Shown in pieces: positions 1 through 11,490 of a stretch of 64,000 nucleotides of DNA (its first letter is position 1; each line of letters opens with the position of its first letter). Below the pieces are notes generated by a model that saw only the letters and a list, made by a program, of their open reading frames with translations, did not search any database and was not told the origin of the DNA. Both the position numbers and the translations under genes were made by a program. This DNA comes from Nymphaea colorata (taxonomy: Eukaryota; Streptophyta; Magnoliopsida; Nymphaeales; Nymphaeaceae): contig NC_045144.1 of NCBI RefSeq assembly GCF_008831285.2, forward strand, positions 20,287,716-20,351,715, read 5' to 3'.

Positions 1-2109
1 ATGCAAGTTCTTATCATGTCCTTTCCAACAACCCTTGTTTTTTTCTTTTTTCTCTACTACTTTTTCTTTTCTAGTCAAAGGAGATATTTTTGTAATCACC
101 CACTTAACAATTTTTTCAAATACCTTTCTGGTTTTCTAAATTTCATCAATCTTCTATTTGAGTTAGTGGCATGGGAGTTCTTAAAATTAATGGGGAAAAA
201 GCAGAAGTTTCAAGACTAAAAAGGCCTTACAAGTTTGACAAAAAGTATGGTTCGTCGGTTGGTTCGAGAAGTCATATGCACACATTTTTAAACATTTACA
301 GTTGACTTGGACATAGTGAGGGTGACATGTATATTATAACATTCCACCACGTAAAATCACAAGTAAAATGCCGTAATATTCTTGATCATACACTCCCCCT
401 TTGTCATAAATAGAAAAGTAAATCAGGAATTGGCAAAAAGGAAAATAGAATGCTCAAATTTAGAAATTGCCTAAGATGAGGAAAAGGTTTTACTTGGAAA
501 GAACAACTAGATAGGGGAGGTTCTTCCATGGGCCCTTGTGGAAATTCAGGGCTCTGAGTGGTGGCTTAATGGCCCACCAGAGCACAGTCTCTCTTTCTTT
601 CCGTGGCCTTCTTCATGGCCCGCCAAAGCTCTCCCTCTCTATAGTTGTATCTTATTAATGACTCCAACCACGCTTCAAGCCAGACTGGAAAGAGCCAACC
701 TACAGCAAGTCTATACATTTTTCTATATGATTCGTTTCCATGTGATTTGATGCATCTCATCATCGTACATATCGGCGATGTATATCAATTGGACCACCAT
801 TACCAACTGAATATTTTTGTGCCATGTTAGGTCGATGGTTCTAAGTAGTCTTCCTGATTGTAAGCAGGTGAAAAGATGCTCGAAACAAACCAAACGCTTT
901 CTGTTCTGCGCATTAAATGTTGAACAACCCTTGCCAGGCATTCCACCCATGTACAGATGCTTGCTCTTCTAGCAGCCAATATAAGCAAGGTGGGTTAGGC
1001 AGATTATCATATTATGCCAATAAAGAGACACAATCTTCGACTTGATTTGTATTCGAGTTCAGCCCCTGAACAGGTGGATGAAGCACTTTCTTTGGCCACA
1101 CATTGCTTTTGCAGAAAGTGAAAAATGCCATGAACTCAACAGCTGGTTGCTGATCAGCTCAATTCAGCTAAACAAAATGCTAATCTGTGTTCGAAATATT
1201 TTCTTCCGGGCAACTTAAGCCCTTCTTTGTTCATGAATGAACTAAGCATGTAACTGGGTGCTTGTCTTCAGTTGTGTCGCATAATTGTTTTTCGCAGCAA
1301 AGGAGTTTACCAAATGAGAAAAATAAGGCAAAATTTTCTAAAGTTATTTAAATAAATGTTATGCAAAACTTATGCAATGTTATTGGTACAGATGAATGAT
1401 CAAGTCCCTGGATATGCATTTGAAGCTTTAAACAACACAATCGACAATGAATATTGTAACTGTCATAATAACAATTAAATATAAAAAAAGACAAATATTG
1501 ACTGTTCCGCAGTAAATCTCTCTGCTGCATATTCAATAAAAAATGTTTGGTTACTGATCAAAAAGCCTGAATACAATAGGTGGATAATCAACAAAACCTT
1601 CCCCACCATCAACATCCATTGAAAGCAAGACTTGCTGGACTGCATAAAGAATGGATGATAGTAGTGCCCCGCATTCAAGTAATTCTCTAGAACTGCAGGA
1701 GATGTAAATGATGACCCTGTTTGTCTTGGTCACAGCTAGCAAATGCCACCTGCAGTTCTGACACTACCAGGACAGTAACAATATCGATGAATTGCAAAAA
1801 ATAAGGAATATATTATTGACCACGTGCTTTGCATTTTGTTAGAAATATTGACATGTAACTCAGTTAACATTGATCCATGAAGCTATGTTTCCAAGTCCAA
1901 CAAACAAATGACCAACACAAACAGGAGTTGATAATTGTCAGCCAATTCAATGGAAGATGATAACAATGTGGTTAGTGGTGGTGTTATAAGAGTGAACTTT
2001 CAAGGAAAGGAAAAAAGGCACATATACAAACACAAAGGGAAAAAAAAAGCAGTGTCATCCCAGTAACTATCACATATAATTGCTTCGAGGAAAAGAATTG
2101 TATACAGCA
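1..2109. other. Left-edge region without an assignable gene
   Basis: No complete gene is readable here. The stretch is AT-rich. On the minus strand two pieces look exon-like: about 1560-1691, bounded by a pyrimidine-rich AG acceptor and followed by a GTAACC donor-like site, and an open stretch about 830-960. Neither can be joined into a longer frame and I do not recognise a family. The last 100 bases adjoin the 3' end of the hAT element. I could not fix the hAT terminal inverted repeat or its 8-bp target duplication. Confidence 0.5.
830..1691 (-). pseudogene. Two possible exon remnants of an unidentified gene
   Basis: Two minus-strand segments have the composition of coding sequence. The first (about 1691 down to 1560) reads ELLECGALLSSILYAVQQVL and continues for about 25 residues, ending at a possible GTAACC donor. 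The second (about 960 down to 830) includes ECLARVVQHLMRRTE and ends in a stop. They are separated by 600 bp with no visible connecting exon. I do not recognise the protein, and no start codon context or further exon could be found. They may be chance open stretches, an old gene fragment, or the end of a gene extending left of the window. Confidence 0.22.
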
Positions 2110-5035
2110 TTAATCTTCATCCAATGAAGTAGAGTCATCTTCTTCATTGGTTCTACTTGGTCCGCATTCTTCATCATCTTCTTCTTCTAAATCTGAAGAC
2201 AACCCAACCTCTAAATTTTCTGCTTCTGGAAATGGATTCACATGGTCAATATAGATTCGATCTGCATTTATGTTTGCCATTTCTGCAGCCATGCTTTGCA
2301 AATGCATGTTCATTCTAATGAATACCAAATCAGTTACTCTAGATGGTAAAAGATTGCTTCTCTTCTTTGTATGAACAGCTTCAAATGCACTCCAATTTCT
2401 TTCGCAAGCTGATGCACTGCATGGCTGGCTTAAAATTTTGATTGCTACTCTTTGAAGAATAGGAACAGAACATCCACATATCAACCACCAAACACCTAAC
2501 ATAATTTAAAGAAACAAACAAACAAAATTGAGAATCATACAGTCGCAAATTTGTAATTAAAACATTTAACCAATCATCAACAATTCAGAAAAAGTGAGAC
2601 ACTTACGTGGATGAGAAGTGTCAATAATATTCATGGATAGCTCACAACGAAATAATGATGGATGTCTGGTTTGATATTTGGCCAATTCAAGAGACATATT
2701 TGCACAATCCTCAGGAACAAGAAGTTTTTCTATTGCTAACTCCAAACCTTTCCGAACTTCATCATTCATCCTTACTTTATTATTCCAGAACAAATGAGGA
2801 TTTAGATAAGCTGCTGCGGCATATATGGGACTGTTCAAATTACGGTTCCATCTCTTGTCAATTATACTCCAATATGGCATATATTTTTCTCTCATGTTGT
2901 TGCATGCACTCTTGATAGTTTCTTTAGCTCTATCAAGTGCTTCATACAAATAGCCCATAGTGGCTCCTTCCCCATCTACCATCTTAAGTACTCTCACTAA
3001 TGGTTCAACAAACCTTATTATTTCTTTTCCCTTTCTCCAAAAATCTTCATTTTGAATGAGCCTTGTAAGTTCTTTTGCATCATTTTTTTCAGTGTTTTCA
3101 ACATGTCTCCAATCATTGGAGGCAACCATAAATTTCAGGCCCTCTTCTTGTTTTAAGATGGAATCCAAACAAATAAATTGAGAGGCAAATCTAGTCACAC
3201 CGGGCCTCCTCAACTCCTTTCCCTTTGTATAAGTTCTCATTATATCTAAAGCTTGTTGCTTATTATATAAGAACTTGACAGCCGGCCTTGCTTTGCACAT
3301 GATATTTTTCACATCTTCTAAACTATCAATGTCTTCAAGCATTAAGTCAATGCAATGGGCAGCACAAGATGTGGTAAAAATGTTTGGATATTTTCCTTCA
3401 AGAATACGTTTTGCTTTTCTATAATTGCTTCCATTATCAGTAACAATCTGTACAACATTGTTTGCCCCAATTTCTTCTATAGTTGGAGATAAAAAATCAA
3501 CTATAAATTCTGCACTTTTAGGGCCTTTTTCAACTTGACTTGCCTTCCAAAATACGGTGCCAGTTGGAGAGCTCACCAACAAGTTTATATAGAACCTGCT
3601 TCTAATCGTGTCTTTCCAAATATCAGACATAATTGTGCATCCAGATTCTGTCCATGTTTTCTTCATTTCATCAACATATACTAGAGCATCTTTTCTTGCT
3701 TCATCTAGTAGTTTCAGAGCTCGGGAGAATGTACCCTGGTCCAAAGTTTGTAGCAGCAGCAACAAAATTTTTGAAATCCACTGATTGAAGCAAGTTGAAA
3801 GGCAAGTTATTCATTACAATACCTTTCAGTAGAAGCTTATCCACAAAATCTTTTTCTACTTTTTTCATCATGCCTGGAATTGTTTGTTGTTGGCCTTGTC
3901 CTGTTCCTCCCTCAGACAAAGTTCCACAAAAAAAATTGCTGCCTGAAGATGATGAACCTACACTTGAATGTGATTCACTTCCACTTTGCATTCTCCCCTT
4001 CTTCATGGGTCTGTCAGAAATAACTCCACAAGCTATGATTGCCCTTTGCTTGACATTTTCAGGCACATTAGGACATGGAGCAGCATCATTGCCATGAAGT
4101 CCAGCCAAATGATACTTAAATCGTGTAATTCCTCCGGCATATTGCTCAGAACAAAATTCACAAATCAACTTCCCATCATCGCTTTGAGTTGCATGTGACC
4201 AAAACATGTCCTTCCCTCTAGGCATTTTATGCAGCTGTCAAGTATCAAACAACTGAGGTCCTGAAGCCATAAAATCTGACCGTCATTTCAGCGACATACA
4301 ATTGCCTAAGCACATACGCGAATCGACTGAAAACAAAACTATTCCACAAAGCAAGAAACGTACAAACTACAAAGTTTAACAGCGATAGACAATTGCTTAA
4401 ACACATATGCAAATAGACTGAAACAAGAGGTATATAGTATAAACTATAAACTATAAAGTAGACGACCAACAGACGTATGCAAATTGAGTGAAAACAAAAA
4501 CTTGAAACTAATCGATCGAAAACAAAAAAAAAAAAATTAGAAACTAACGGACGTAAACAAAAAGTCAAAATGTCCAACGCACATATGAAAATGGACTAAA
4601 AATCTAACGGAAAGCCTACCTGAGCACGAGAGCGTGGTCGGATGTAGCAGTCGGAGGTCTACACGGTGCCGGAAAGCTGTCGAAGGTCTGCACGGTGCCG
4701 GAAACTGCAACTCGACACAAAAAAGAAGACGCCGGTCTGCTCCGCCGGAGAATTTGATGTCGGAAACCTCGCCCGAAATCGGAAATCCCCGGGATTTCAC
4801 CGTTCCCAAATCTGAAAACCCTAAACTCTAAAAACTCGTCCGCCCCCTTCTGTCGAAGAACTCTATAAATGCTGCCGAAAGCTTTGAACCTTTACGTTTT
4901 ATTCCTTTTTTACTTAACTACCATTTAAAAGTTTCCAAAATTACAGATGATGCCACCTGCGAAATACAAATTGCCTTTAGACGCGAAAATACGCGTTTTT
5001 TTTTTGTTTTAGACATAATTTTTATTTTTGTCATG
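2040..5035 (-). mobile_element. hAT-family DNA transposon, first copy (full-length but defective)
   Basis: The body carries a BED zinc finger, a DUF659/transposase core and a C-terminal hAT dimerisation region in the usual order on the minus strand. The 5' leader (4226-4610) holds four copies of a motif like CATATGCAAATNGACTGAAA spaced 70-105 bp apart, resembling subterminal transposase-binding repeats. A 27-bp unit around GGTCTRCACGGTGCCGGAAA is duplicated at about 4651-4710; the second hAT copy has it once. Outer ends are approximate: terminal inverted repeats and 8-bp target duplications were not found. The right boundary is set by where similarity with the second copy (near 13220) fades, just after a GACGCGAAAATA-like string. 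Confidence 0.8.
2110..4225 (-). pseudogene. hAT transposase gene (BED finger, DUF659, hAT dimerisation domain), frameshifted
   Basis: Exon 1 begins at ATG 4225. Its first 45 residues form a BED-type finger with C22, C25, H39 and H44. Around 3710-3700 the frame breaks: compared with both versions of this site in the second hAT copy, 14 bases between two GAAA tracts are missing, so the reading stops at 3701 while the transposase core continues in another frame (3765-2607). The core carries the catalytic-type strings SDIWKD and VTDNGSNYRKA and the CAAHCIDLMLEDI region. An intron with a GTAAGT donor after 2607 and an acceptor before 2495 leads to the last exon (2110-2495), which has the hAT dimerisation signature ACERNWSAFE and an acidic tail. 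Domain order and total length fit plant hAT transposases. The deletion makes a functional product unlikely. Confidence 0.88.
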
Positions 5036-7391
5036 CAGCTGCTTTTGGAATTTGTACAGAACGTTATAGGTGGTCACCAAAAAGACTTTTAAGAAGAATA
5101 TCATGTCCCTTTATAAAATTTTGAGACTATCCGTTTAATCTTTTTAAAATGCAATATATTAAAATTTTAAAATAGATCACTTGATTGTTACTTTGGCATG
5201 TAAAATAGAAGTACTAGGCGAAATTGTTGACTATGAAATTCAATCGCGAGTGAGTTCATTGAAGAAATAAAAGAAAATTGTTCTCTTTATTTTTTCTTAT
5301 TGTAATAAGTTGGTATATTGCATAAAAAGGGTACAAAACATAGATTAGGCTTTCTTCTAAGGTTCCACCTGCCTACGCCTCAAAGTGTCTTGTGAACTTT
5401 CGTGGCAATGAATCTTTAGGTGATGTCCAGAACTGGATGAAGTTCTGGCTCTGTCATGAATGGAAAGAACAGAGTTGACATGCAGAATCCAAAGTGATTT
5501 TTTAATTATTTTCTTCAATCAGACGACAACTTAATGAGCTTCAAAGGCTACATGATAATTTATTGGCTTCTGGTCTGTTAAATAGCTAAGGTACTGTGGG
5601 ATGTCCGGAAGGGTATTTTGGAAAGTTGATTTAATTCTATATTTATTTGTTCCATGTAAAAGAGATGAAACAGCTCGAAAAGTCATCCTTTAATGTGTAA
5701 ACCTTTGAATTTATTGATCAAAGTTCAGCATTCCCAATCTGCCAATAGACCAAAGTGATCAGATGGATTTAGACTTGAATATTATAGAGAATAAATATCG
5801 TTGCATGATAGATTATGCATTTTGTCCATGAAAAAACCAGTTGGCTTTGTAGGCTGCATAAAATTTGTTGGCATTTGAATACAAACTCTTAGGCTTTGAT
5901 GGCTTGATGGTGCAGAAGTTCTGAGCATCCACCTATGACAGGAAACCTTGCAAATATTCACACTACCCCCTTGAGAAAACCCTTCAAATCATCATTCACC
6001 TGAGAGATCTGGTGCATGTTGGAACACTAATGTCTAATAAGGAATTTACAGGTACTCTGTTCACCTTGAAAATATATGAGCAGTTCCGTAGTATGGCAAA
6101 TCATATTCTCAAGATCTGAGATCCCCATCATCCATTTTCATCATGGATGTTTGCCGTTATTAGCGTGGGTGCTGCATTTGGAGGCCGCACCATTGATGTT
6201 CGGAATGGCTGGATGAGACCATCCTACAAACAAACTTCATCTCCAAGCATGAGAACTGGTAGCTGACCATATAACGGTGTTGGGAATGGGTGGATGAGAC
6301 CAACCTACCAGATTTGCTCTTGTAGCTTCATCTCCAAGCATGAAAACAGGTAGCTGTCTATAAAACAGGTAGCTGTCTATAATTTTTTACCTGCTACATG
6401 CAAGGCATCACACTTCATAATCGGATTCATGTCATCTTATCAACGCAAATAAGAAAGAACTCGTTAATGGAGAAACTCCAAAACCTGAATTGCAGAAAGC
6501 AGAACCAGCAGGACGCAAATTGACCACGAAAAGATGGGCATCACCTTGACCTTGGGCTGTCTTCATCAACTGCATCTACCATTAGTTGTGAAGAAGCATA
6601 TATCTTTGTCAAGTTCTCAATTATGTAACCAGGATATTCAACGTCGAGTCATGTTCAATCTCCTTACAGAAATTGTGCTAGAAACTCCAATGAAGATGAC
6701 CGTGTTCTTATATCTTCTGCCGTACCGACATCTTGCGCCCTCTAATGATGCTCAACTAATTTGGCTTCCCTAAAAAAGAAGAAAATCCGTTTTGTTTCTT
6801 TTCCACGAATATGGAACAAATTTTAAACTCGGGTTGAAAGAAACTGATAAAAACGTGATTTACTTTCATATGGATGTGTTTACTTTTTTCATTTCATAAT
6901 CATCGGCTTCTGAACATGGCATCTACCGTCCCAGGGTGGTGGTAAAGCAGATGCCAGTCATGGCGATTAAACGAATTTCAGAATTGCATTTCCCCTTTTG
7001 TGACTCGTTCAGCTAAATAACTAACTTTATCTACGCGGGCGTGCACGCGCGCGCGCGAGAGAGAGAGAGAGAGTAAAAATCATACCCTGACCTTTTAATA
7101 ATGCAAAACGAACATGAGAAAATATACATGATTTTAGCTGTTATAATTGCGTTTAGCATTAGATTTACATGTAAAAATGGAATCATGCCTTCCAATGTGC
7201 CCTGACAATGTGGGGTATCTGCTCATGAATTCTCATCATAACAATAAGAATTGAAGATGATCTTCATTCACATGGTCAACTCAGCCGGTATTTTGTTTAT
7301 GTCGAGATTCAGTCAGAAAGAGTACCAAGAATGAGATTAGCCTGCACTAGATGGACAAGTTCGTACTAATAATCATCTACATTTTGTTTGC
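5036..7391. other. Intergenic flank within the left duplication unit
   Basis: No gene is supported. The segment 5384-7391 is the downstream flank of the duplicated gene end and matches 14356-16091. It holds a degenerate direct repeat of about 85 bp at 6190-6360 built on GGATGAGACCAWCCTAC and CATCTCCAAGCATGARAAC. It also holds a (GC)n/(GA)n tract at 7045-7071. The block 6567-6955 has no counterpart in the right copy. I found no recognisable product for it on either strand. Confidence 0.6.
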
Positions 7392-10300
7392 CTACAGCTT
7401 GTAGTCCAAACCAGCACCATACTTCCAACCTTCTAGTTGCCTTCGCCATGTAAATCTTGCCTTGCTTGGAAGTTTTGTCTATCCATGGCCTACAAAAGAA
7501 GTTTATGCAACTCCTCGTGTGATGCTACACTTTTCAGTCAAAGATGAGAAGATTATCTGAAATGCCAAGTTTACATCACAATGGGGTCCGGCGAAGTTGA
7601 AAGAAATGTATAGTAACCAAGGAATGTAAAATGAACTAACCAATCAAGAATTACTGGAATGCCAACCTGCATCGAAAGAGAAAGGCGCCTCAAACCAGCT
7701 GCAGAACACAGATCAATATATACGAAACAAAAGAATAAGCTTCCAACAAAATAGTAGAGTAAAAGTGACCCTTGTCCAAACAAAATTGAAGGGGATCCTA
7801 AAACAGCCGAAAGAGAACTAAAGCCTTCAAAGATTCAAAGATGCCAAAATGTTTCTGTAGGTTATAACTCTCTAATGAGTGAAAATCAGAGTAAACGCTC
7901 ATGTTTAGCATGGGGAAAGCACTAGAATGAAAGCACTCTTAAAATATTTATTAGCTACGAGTCAATGTCGGAAGTAGGAAACCAACTAATCACTTCCAAA
8001 ACCTGCTTGCTGCTTGTTATGGGAAAACATGCAGCGGAGGACCAACTTCTTAACATAATTTTTGCTGAATTTTAATATGCTTACATGGTTGATCAATTGT
8101 ATGTAATAGAAAGATTCAAATCTGTCGGATGCCAGGGTTGCCAGATGGTTAAAATTTTAACGCTGAAAATATCATAAACCATTGCTAAAAGTACCTTGAA
8201 TCATTGCTTGCACTATAAACCATCACTAATACTCCTATGGTGGCTGCATTTCCGTTTCAACTTTAGGCTTTTTATTGTTTGATCTGTACTACATGTCATC
8301 CATACATTAAAATAACATGATTTAGTATTGGTCCATAGGTTTTCTAGTAATGACCATGTTCTTACTCATTTCCATGAAAAATAAGAAAGAAACTATTTTT
8401 TCAGAGGGAAGATGCTTTATTATATTTATTTTCTGGCAACCTATTGTTAACATTGTTATATTTCCCAAACTTATATTCTAAAGTCATTTTAGCAATAAAA
8501 ACATGATATTTTCAAAACATTGCCGATGATTGTGACTATCATTGAGACAAAGTTTTGAAATATATTTAATGTTATGGAGTTTGAAATTTTTATAGTTCTA
8601 AAAGAAATTTTCAAAATTTCTTTACTGAGGTTTTATCAGATGCAGCAGTGGCAGAACTAGGTGTGGGCTTCATGCAGCCCTATATAATTTAGTTTATTCA
8701 CATATCGTTTCTTCTAAACAATTTAGTTTATGGCATATTAGCTCCCTACAAATCTAAAACTTCTTATATCAGTGTTCCTCAGTCACATATTTCTAGCTTC
8801 AACAGTCAGTTGCAGGCACGGATTGGAGGGGATCATTGGTACTACAATTGGATAAAGGACTCACTGAGATTCATATTAAATGAATCGCTTAATCTGGCTG
8901 CCAAAAAGACATAAAGAGTGGAAGTAGGGTTGAATGTACTCGCACAGGGGATGGAGCTTTACCTTAAAAATAGTTGAATTTAACAGCACTGGCCCATCCT
9001 TCATGTTGTATGGTCCAAGCCTATTAATAATTTGTAAAAATACTCCTTTTCAATTTGTTATTGTTGGCGCTCAGTATCCCAAGCACTTTCTTCTTTGGGT
9101 TGAACAAAGGAAACCTCAACCTAAAGGTGGGCAAAGCCACCATGTTATTCGGCATACTTGGAAAAGTTTTTCCTTTTTGAATATTTTGTGGTAAAATTGT
9201 TTTCTCCTGAAATCTCAGGAATTCAAAAAATTAAATATATATAAGAATATTACAACACATTGTGGAAGATTAATAATTTTTGACCTTTTTTTACAAACAT
9301 ATTGACAAAATTTACAATAGTTTTTAAAATCTTAAAATAAAAAAATGAAACATATAATACATCGAAAAAGTTTTCTATAAAAAAGGAAAATATCATGCTA
9401 ACATCAGGAAATATCTTTTGGCAACATGTTGACAAAATAACAAGCTTCATCCATTAAAACATTTCACGCAGTTTTGGTGATAAAAACACAATTTTTCCAA
9501 AACATCGGTGATATTTTATGACTATGATACTCACATATAGTTTATCTTCTTGTTGCAAGCTAGCTATTCTCCTAGATTACACTTTTGTGAAGATAACTTT
9601 TCTTACATATTTTTTAATTCCATGAAATAGTATACATAAGCATTCGAGCTCTTTTGAAGGGATCAATGATTTTTGTGCTCTTGGAAAAGGTAAAACAATA
9701 ATTTTATGGAAAACGCTTTTCAAAATTGGAAAGATTATACTCATTTTGGAAACATGGTAGTTAGGTGCAATTTCAGAAATAGGTAGGCTAACATTGCAAA
9801 TTATCTTAAAAAACTTAAAACACTTGATTTTGGCAGTCGTTATGAAAATTTGACAGACATTTTTTCTTTCCTTTTACATTCTCATGAACTGGAGTTGGAG
9901 CAGCGGTCTTTTTAAATGGGAAAGGATCAAAGGAAGAGGCAAAACAAAGATAGAAGTTAGGGCAGGCACTCTCAAACTGAGGGTAGGAACTGCCTGGTCT
10001 AGACATACGACATCCCTGTTCGGAGTTTGCAGTTCAGGCCCTTGGCACCCTAAGCCCAAAGAGGCTCCACTGCTGTATCGGTTTCATATCCTAAGATGGA
10101 CTAAAACATCCTGCTGGAAACTTTTCCTTTTACTGCACAGAGATGTTGCTAGATAGATCAATAAATTTTGATGTAAAAAGAGTTGAAACAACTGACAGAA
10201 GCTGGTCCCATGGCTTTGAAAAATAAACCCATACTGATTGGCTATAATTGAAAAATGAAAATTATTCAGAAAAAACGGTGATGAATTTCATAAAACAATC

Positions 10301-11433
10301 ACTGAAGGACCTTAATGATGATGAATTTCATAGGACGGTCACTGAAGGACCCTAAAGATGATAACAAAACTTAGTCGCATATATAGTTCATGGGTTTTTG
10401 CCACCGAGGTTTCCCTTGGGTATTAACAAAAAGTTTGTCATCTCATACTGCCCAAAAAATAAGACGCACAGAAAATAATTGGAAAGAAAAAAGAAATTAT
10501 CAGTTTTCTATTGATTTTCTTATAGGAACATTAATAAAAATCAAATAATTATTCCAAGCGTTAGAAGAGAAGAAAAAGATTCAAAATGTATTTTTAAAAT
10601 AATTCTACGATTTTCTGAAAATATGGGAAAAATGAGTTTTGGCAATATTTTCAAAAAGTTTGAGATAACTTTTTTAGGTAATACTGCAATATTTTTGAAA
10701 ATGCCATCAATGCTTGTCACCATGATAAAAACACAAAATTACCAAGCTCTGAAGGCAAAGAAGAAAGATGTGGTCCTGAATCAAGTTGGTCTTTTCTCGT
10801 TCAAGTCTCTTCATGAGAGCGAACGTCAAAAAGAGAAGTGGCAGCCATGGATCAAACCAAACATAAACAACTCTTCTATGGTTTTAGCTGTAACAGAAAT
10901 TCTAAGGACAACAACTGGGACAAAAATGAATATTGCAAGAGTTACCTGCTTGAAAATAGATGGAAGAATTTGTGGATGGCTTAGCACAATAGTTCCTAAT
11001 GTCTTTGCCAGTGGCCAAAACTGGACCACGTCCTGTAAAAAATCATAAGAAGAAGATTCTTGACTTATAATTTTCTCAAAAGAAGCAAGTTTTTAATGAA
11101 ATAAGTGACACTTTAAGATATTGACAATTTTCTGTGCATACAAGTACCTGCAGAAATGGACTAAGAACTGCATCCCCCAGTTTCTGCGTGAAATTTAAGA
11201 AAGACAACAAGTATCAAAGTAATCACAAAAACGAAGTTCCAACAAAACGCAAACTGGCTGAAAGGCTTCACAAGTTCAGCCAGAAAAGAAACTGAAATTC
11301 AATATGGGTATGTTGAAACCTTCATCGACTGGAAATTGACATAGAGAAGTTCATTTATGAAGTCAGAAGACACATTGGCATCTGACTGTGCTGACATTGC
11401 TCTTTGAAAAAGCCAAGACGAGCTCAAATTTGG
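7392..11433 (-). pseudogene. Truncated duplicate of the cyclase-like gene (copies of exons 14-18)
   Basis: Five exons of the gene at 16092-33173 are repeated here in the same order: exon 14' 11320-11433, exon 15' 11148-11183, exon 16' 10946-11032, exon 17' 7575-7666 and exon 18' 7392-7489. Exons 14'-17' keep open frames and splice sites. Exon 15' changes LGDPVLRPFLQ to LGDAVLSPFLQ. The last base of exon 17' is changed (donor AT|GTAAAC instead of AG|GTAAAC), replacing Arg by Met. Exon 18' has one extra T near 7471-7476, which shifts the frame and destroys the conserved GAGLDYKL ending. Exons 1-13 and a promoter are absent: similarity stops at 11488, where hAT sequence begins. It is therefore a 3' gene fragment left by tandem duplication. 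It could still serve as an alternative distal 3' end of the intact gene's transcript. Confidence 0.87.
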
Positions 11434-11490
11434 CTGCAAGAAACAGTTCAGACTGGAAATGATAATTCAAGCATCAAAGAAAGGAATACC

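Larger units (their letters stand above)
3582..11488. repeat. Left copy of an ~8-kb tandem duplication
   Basis: This unit runs from inside the hAT transposase gene, through the flank, to inside intron 13 of the cyclase-like gene. It is matched by 11491-20209. Within it, 5384-11488 aligns base by base with 14356-20209 at roughly 93-98 percent by eye. Differences include about 390 bp (6567-6955) present only here, an extra AAAACAGGTAGCTGTCTAT unit near 6345-6380, and replacement of the 1.1 kb at 13240-14355 by only 0.35 kb at 5040-5383. The abrupt junction with the next unit is at 11489-11491. Confidence 0.88.
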
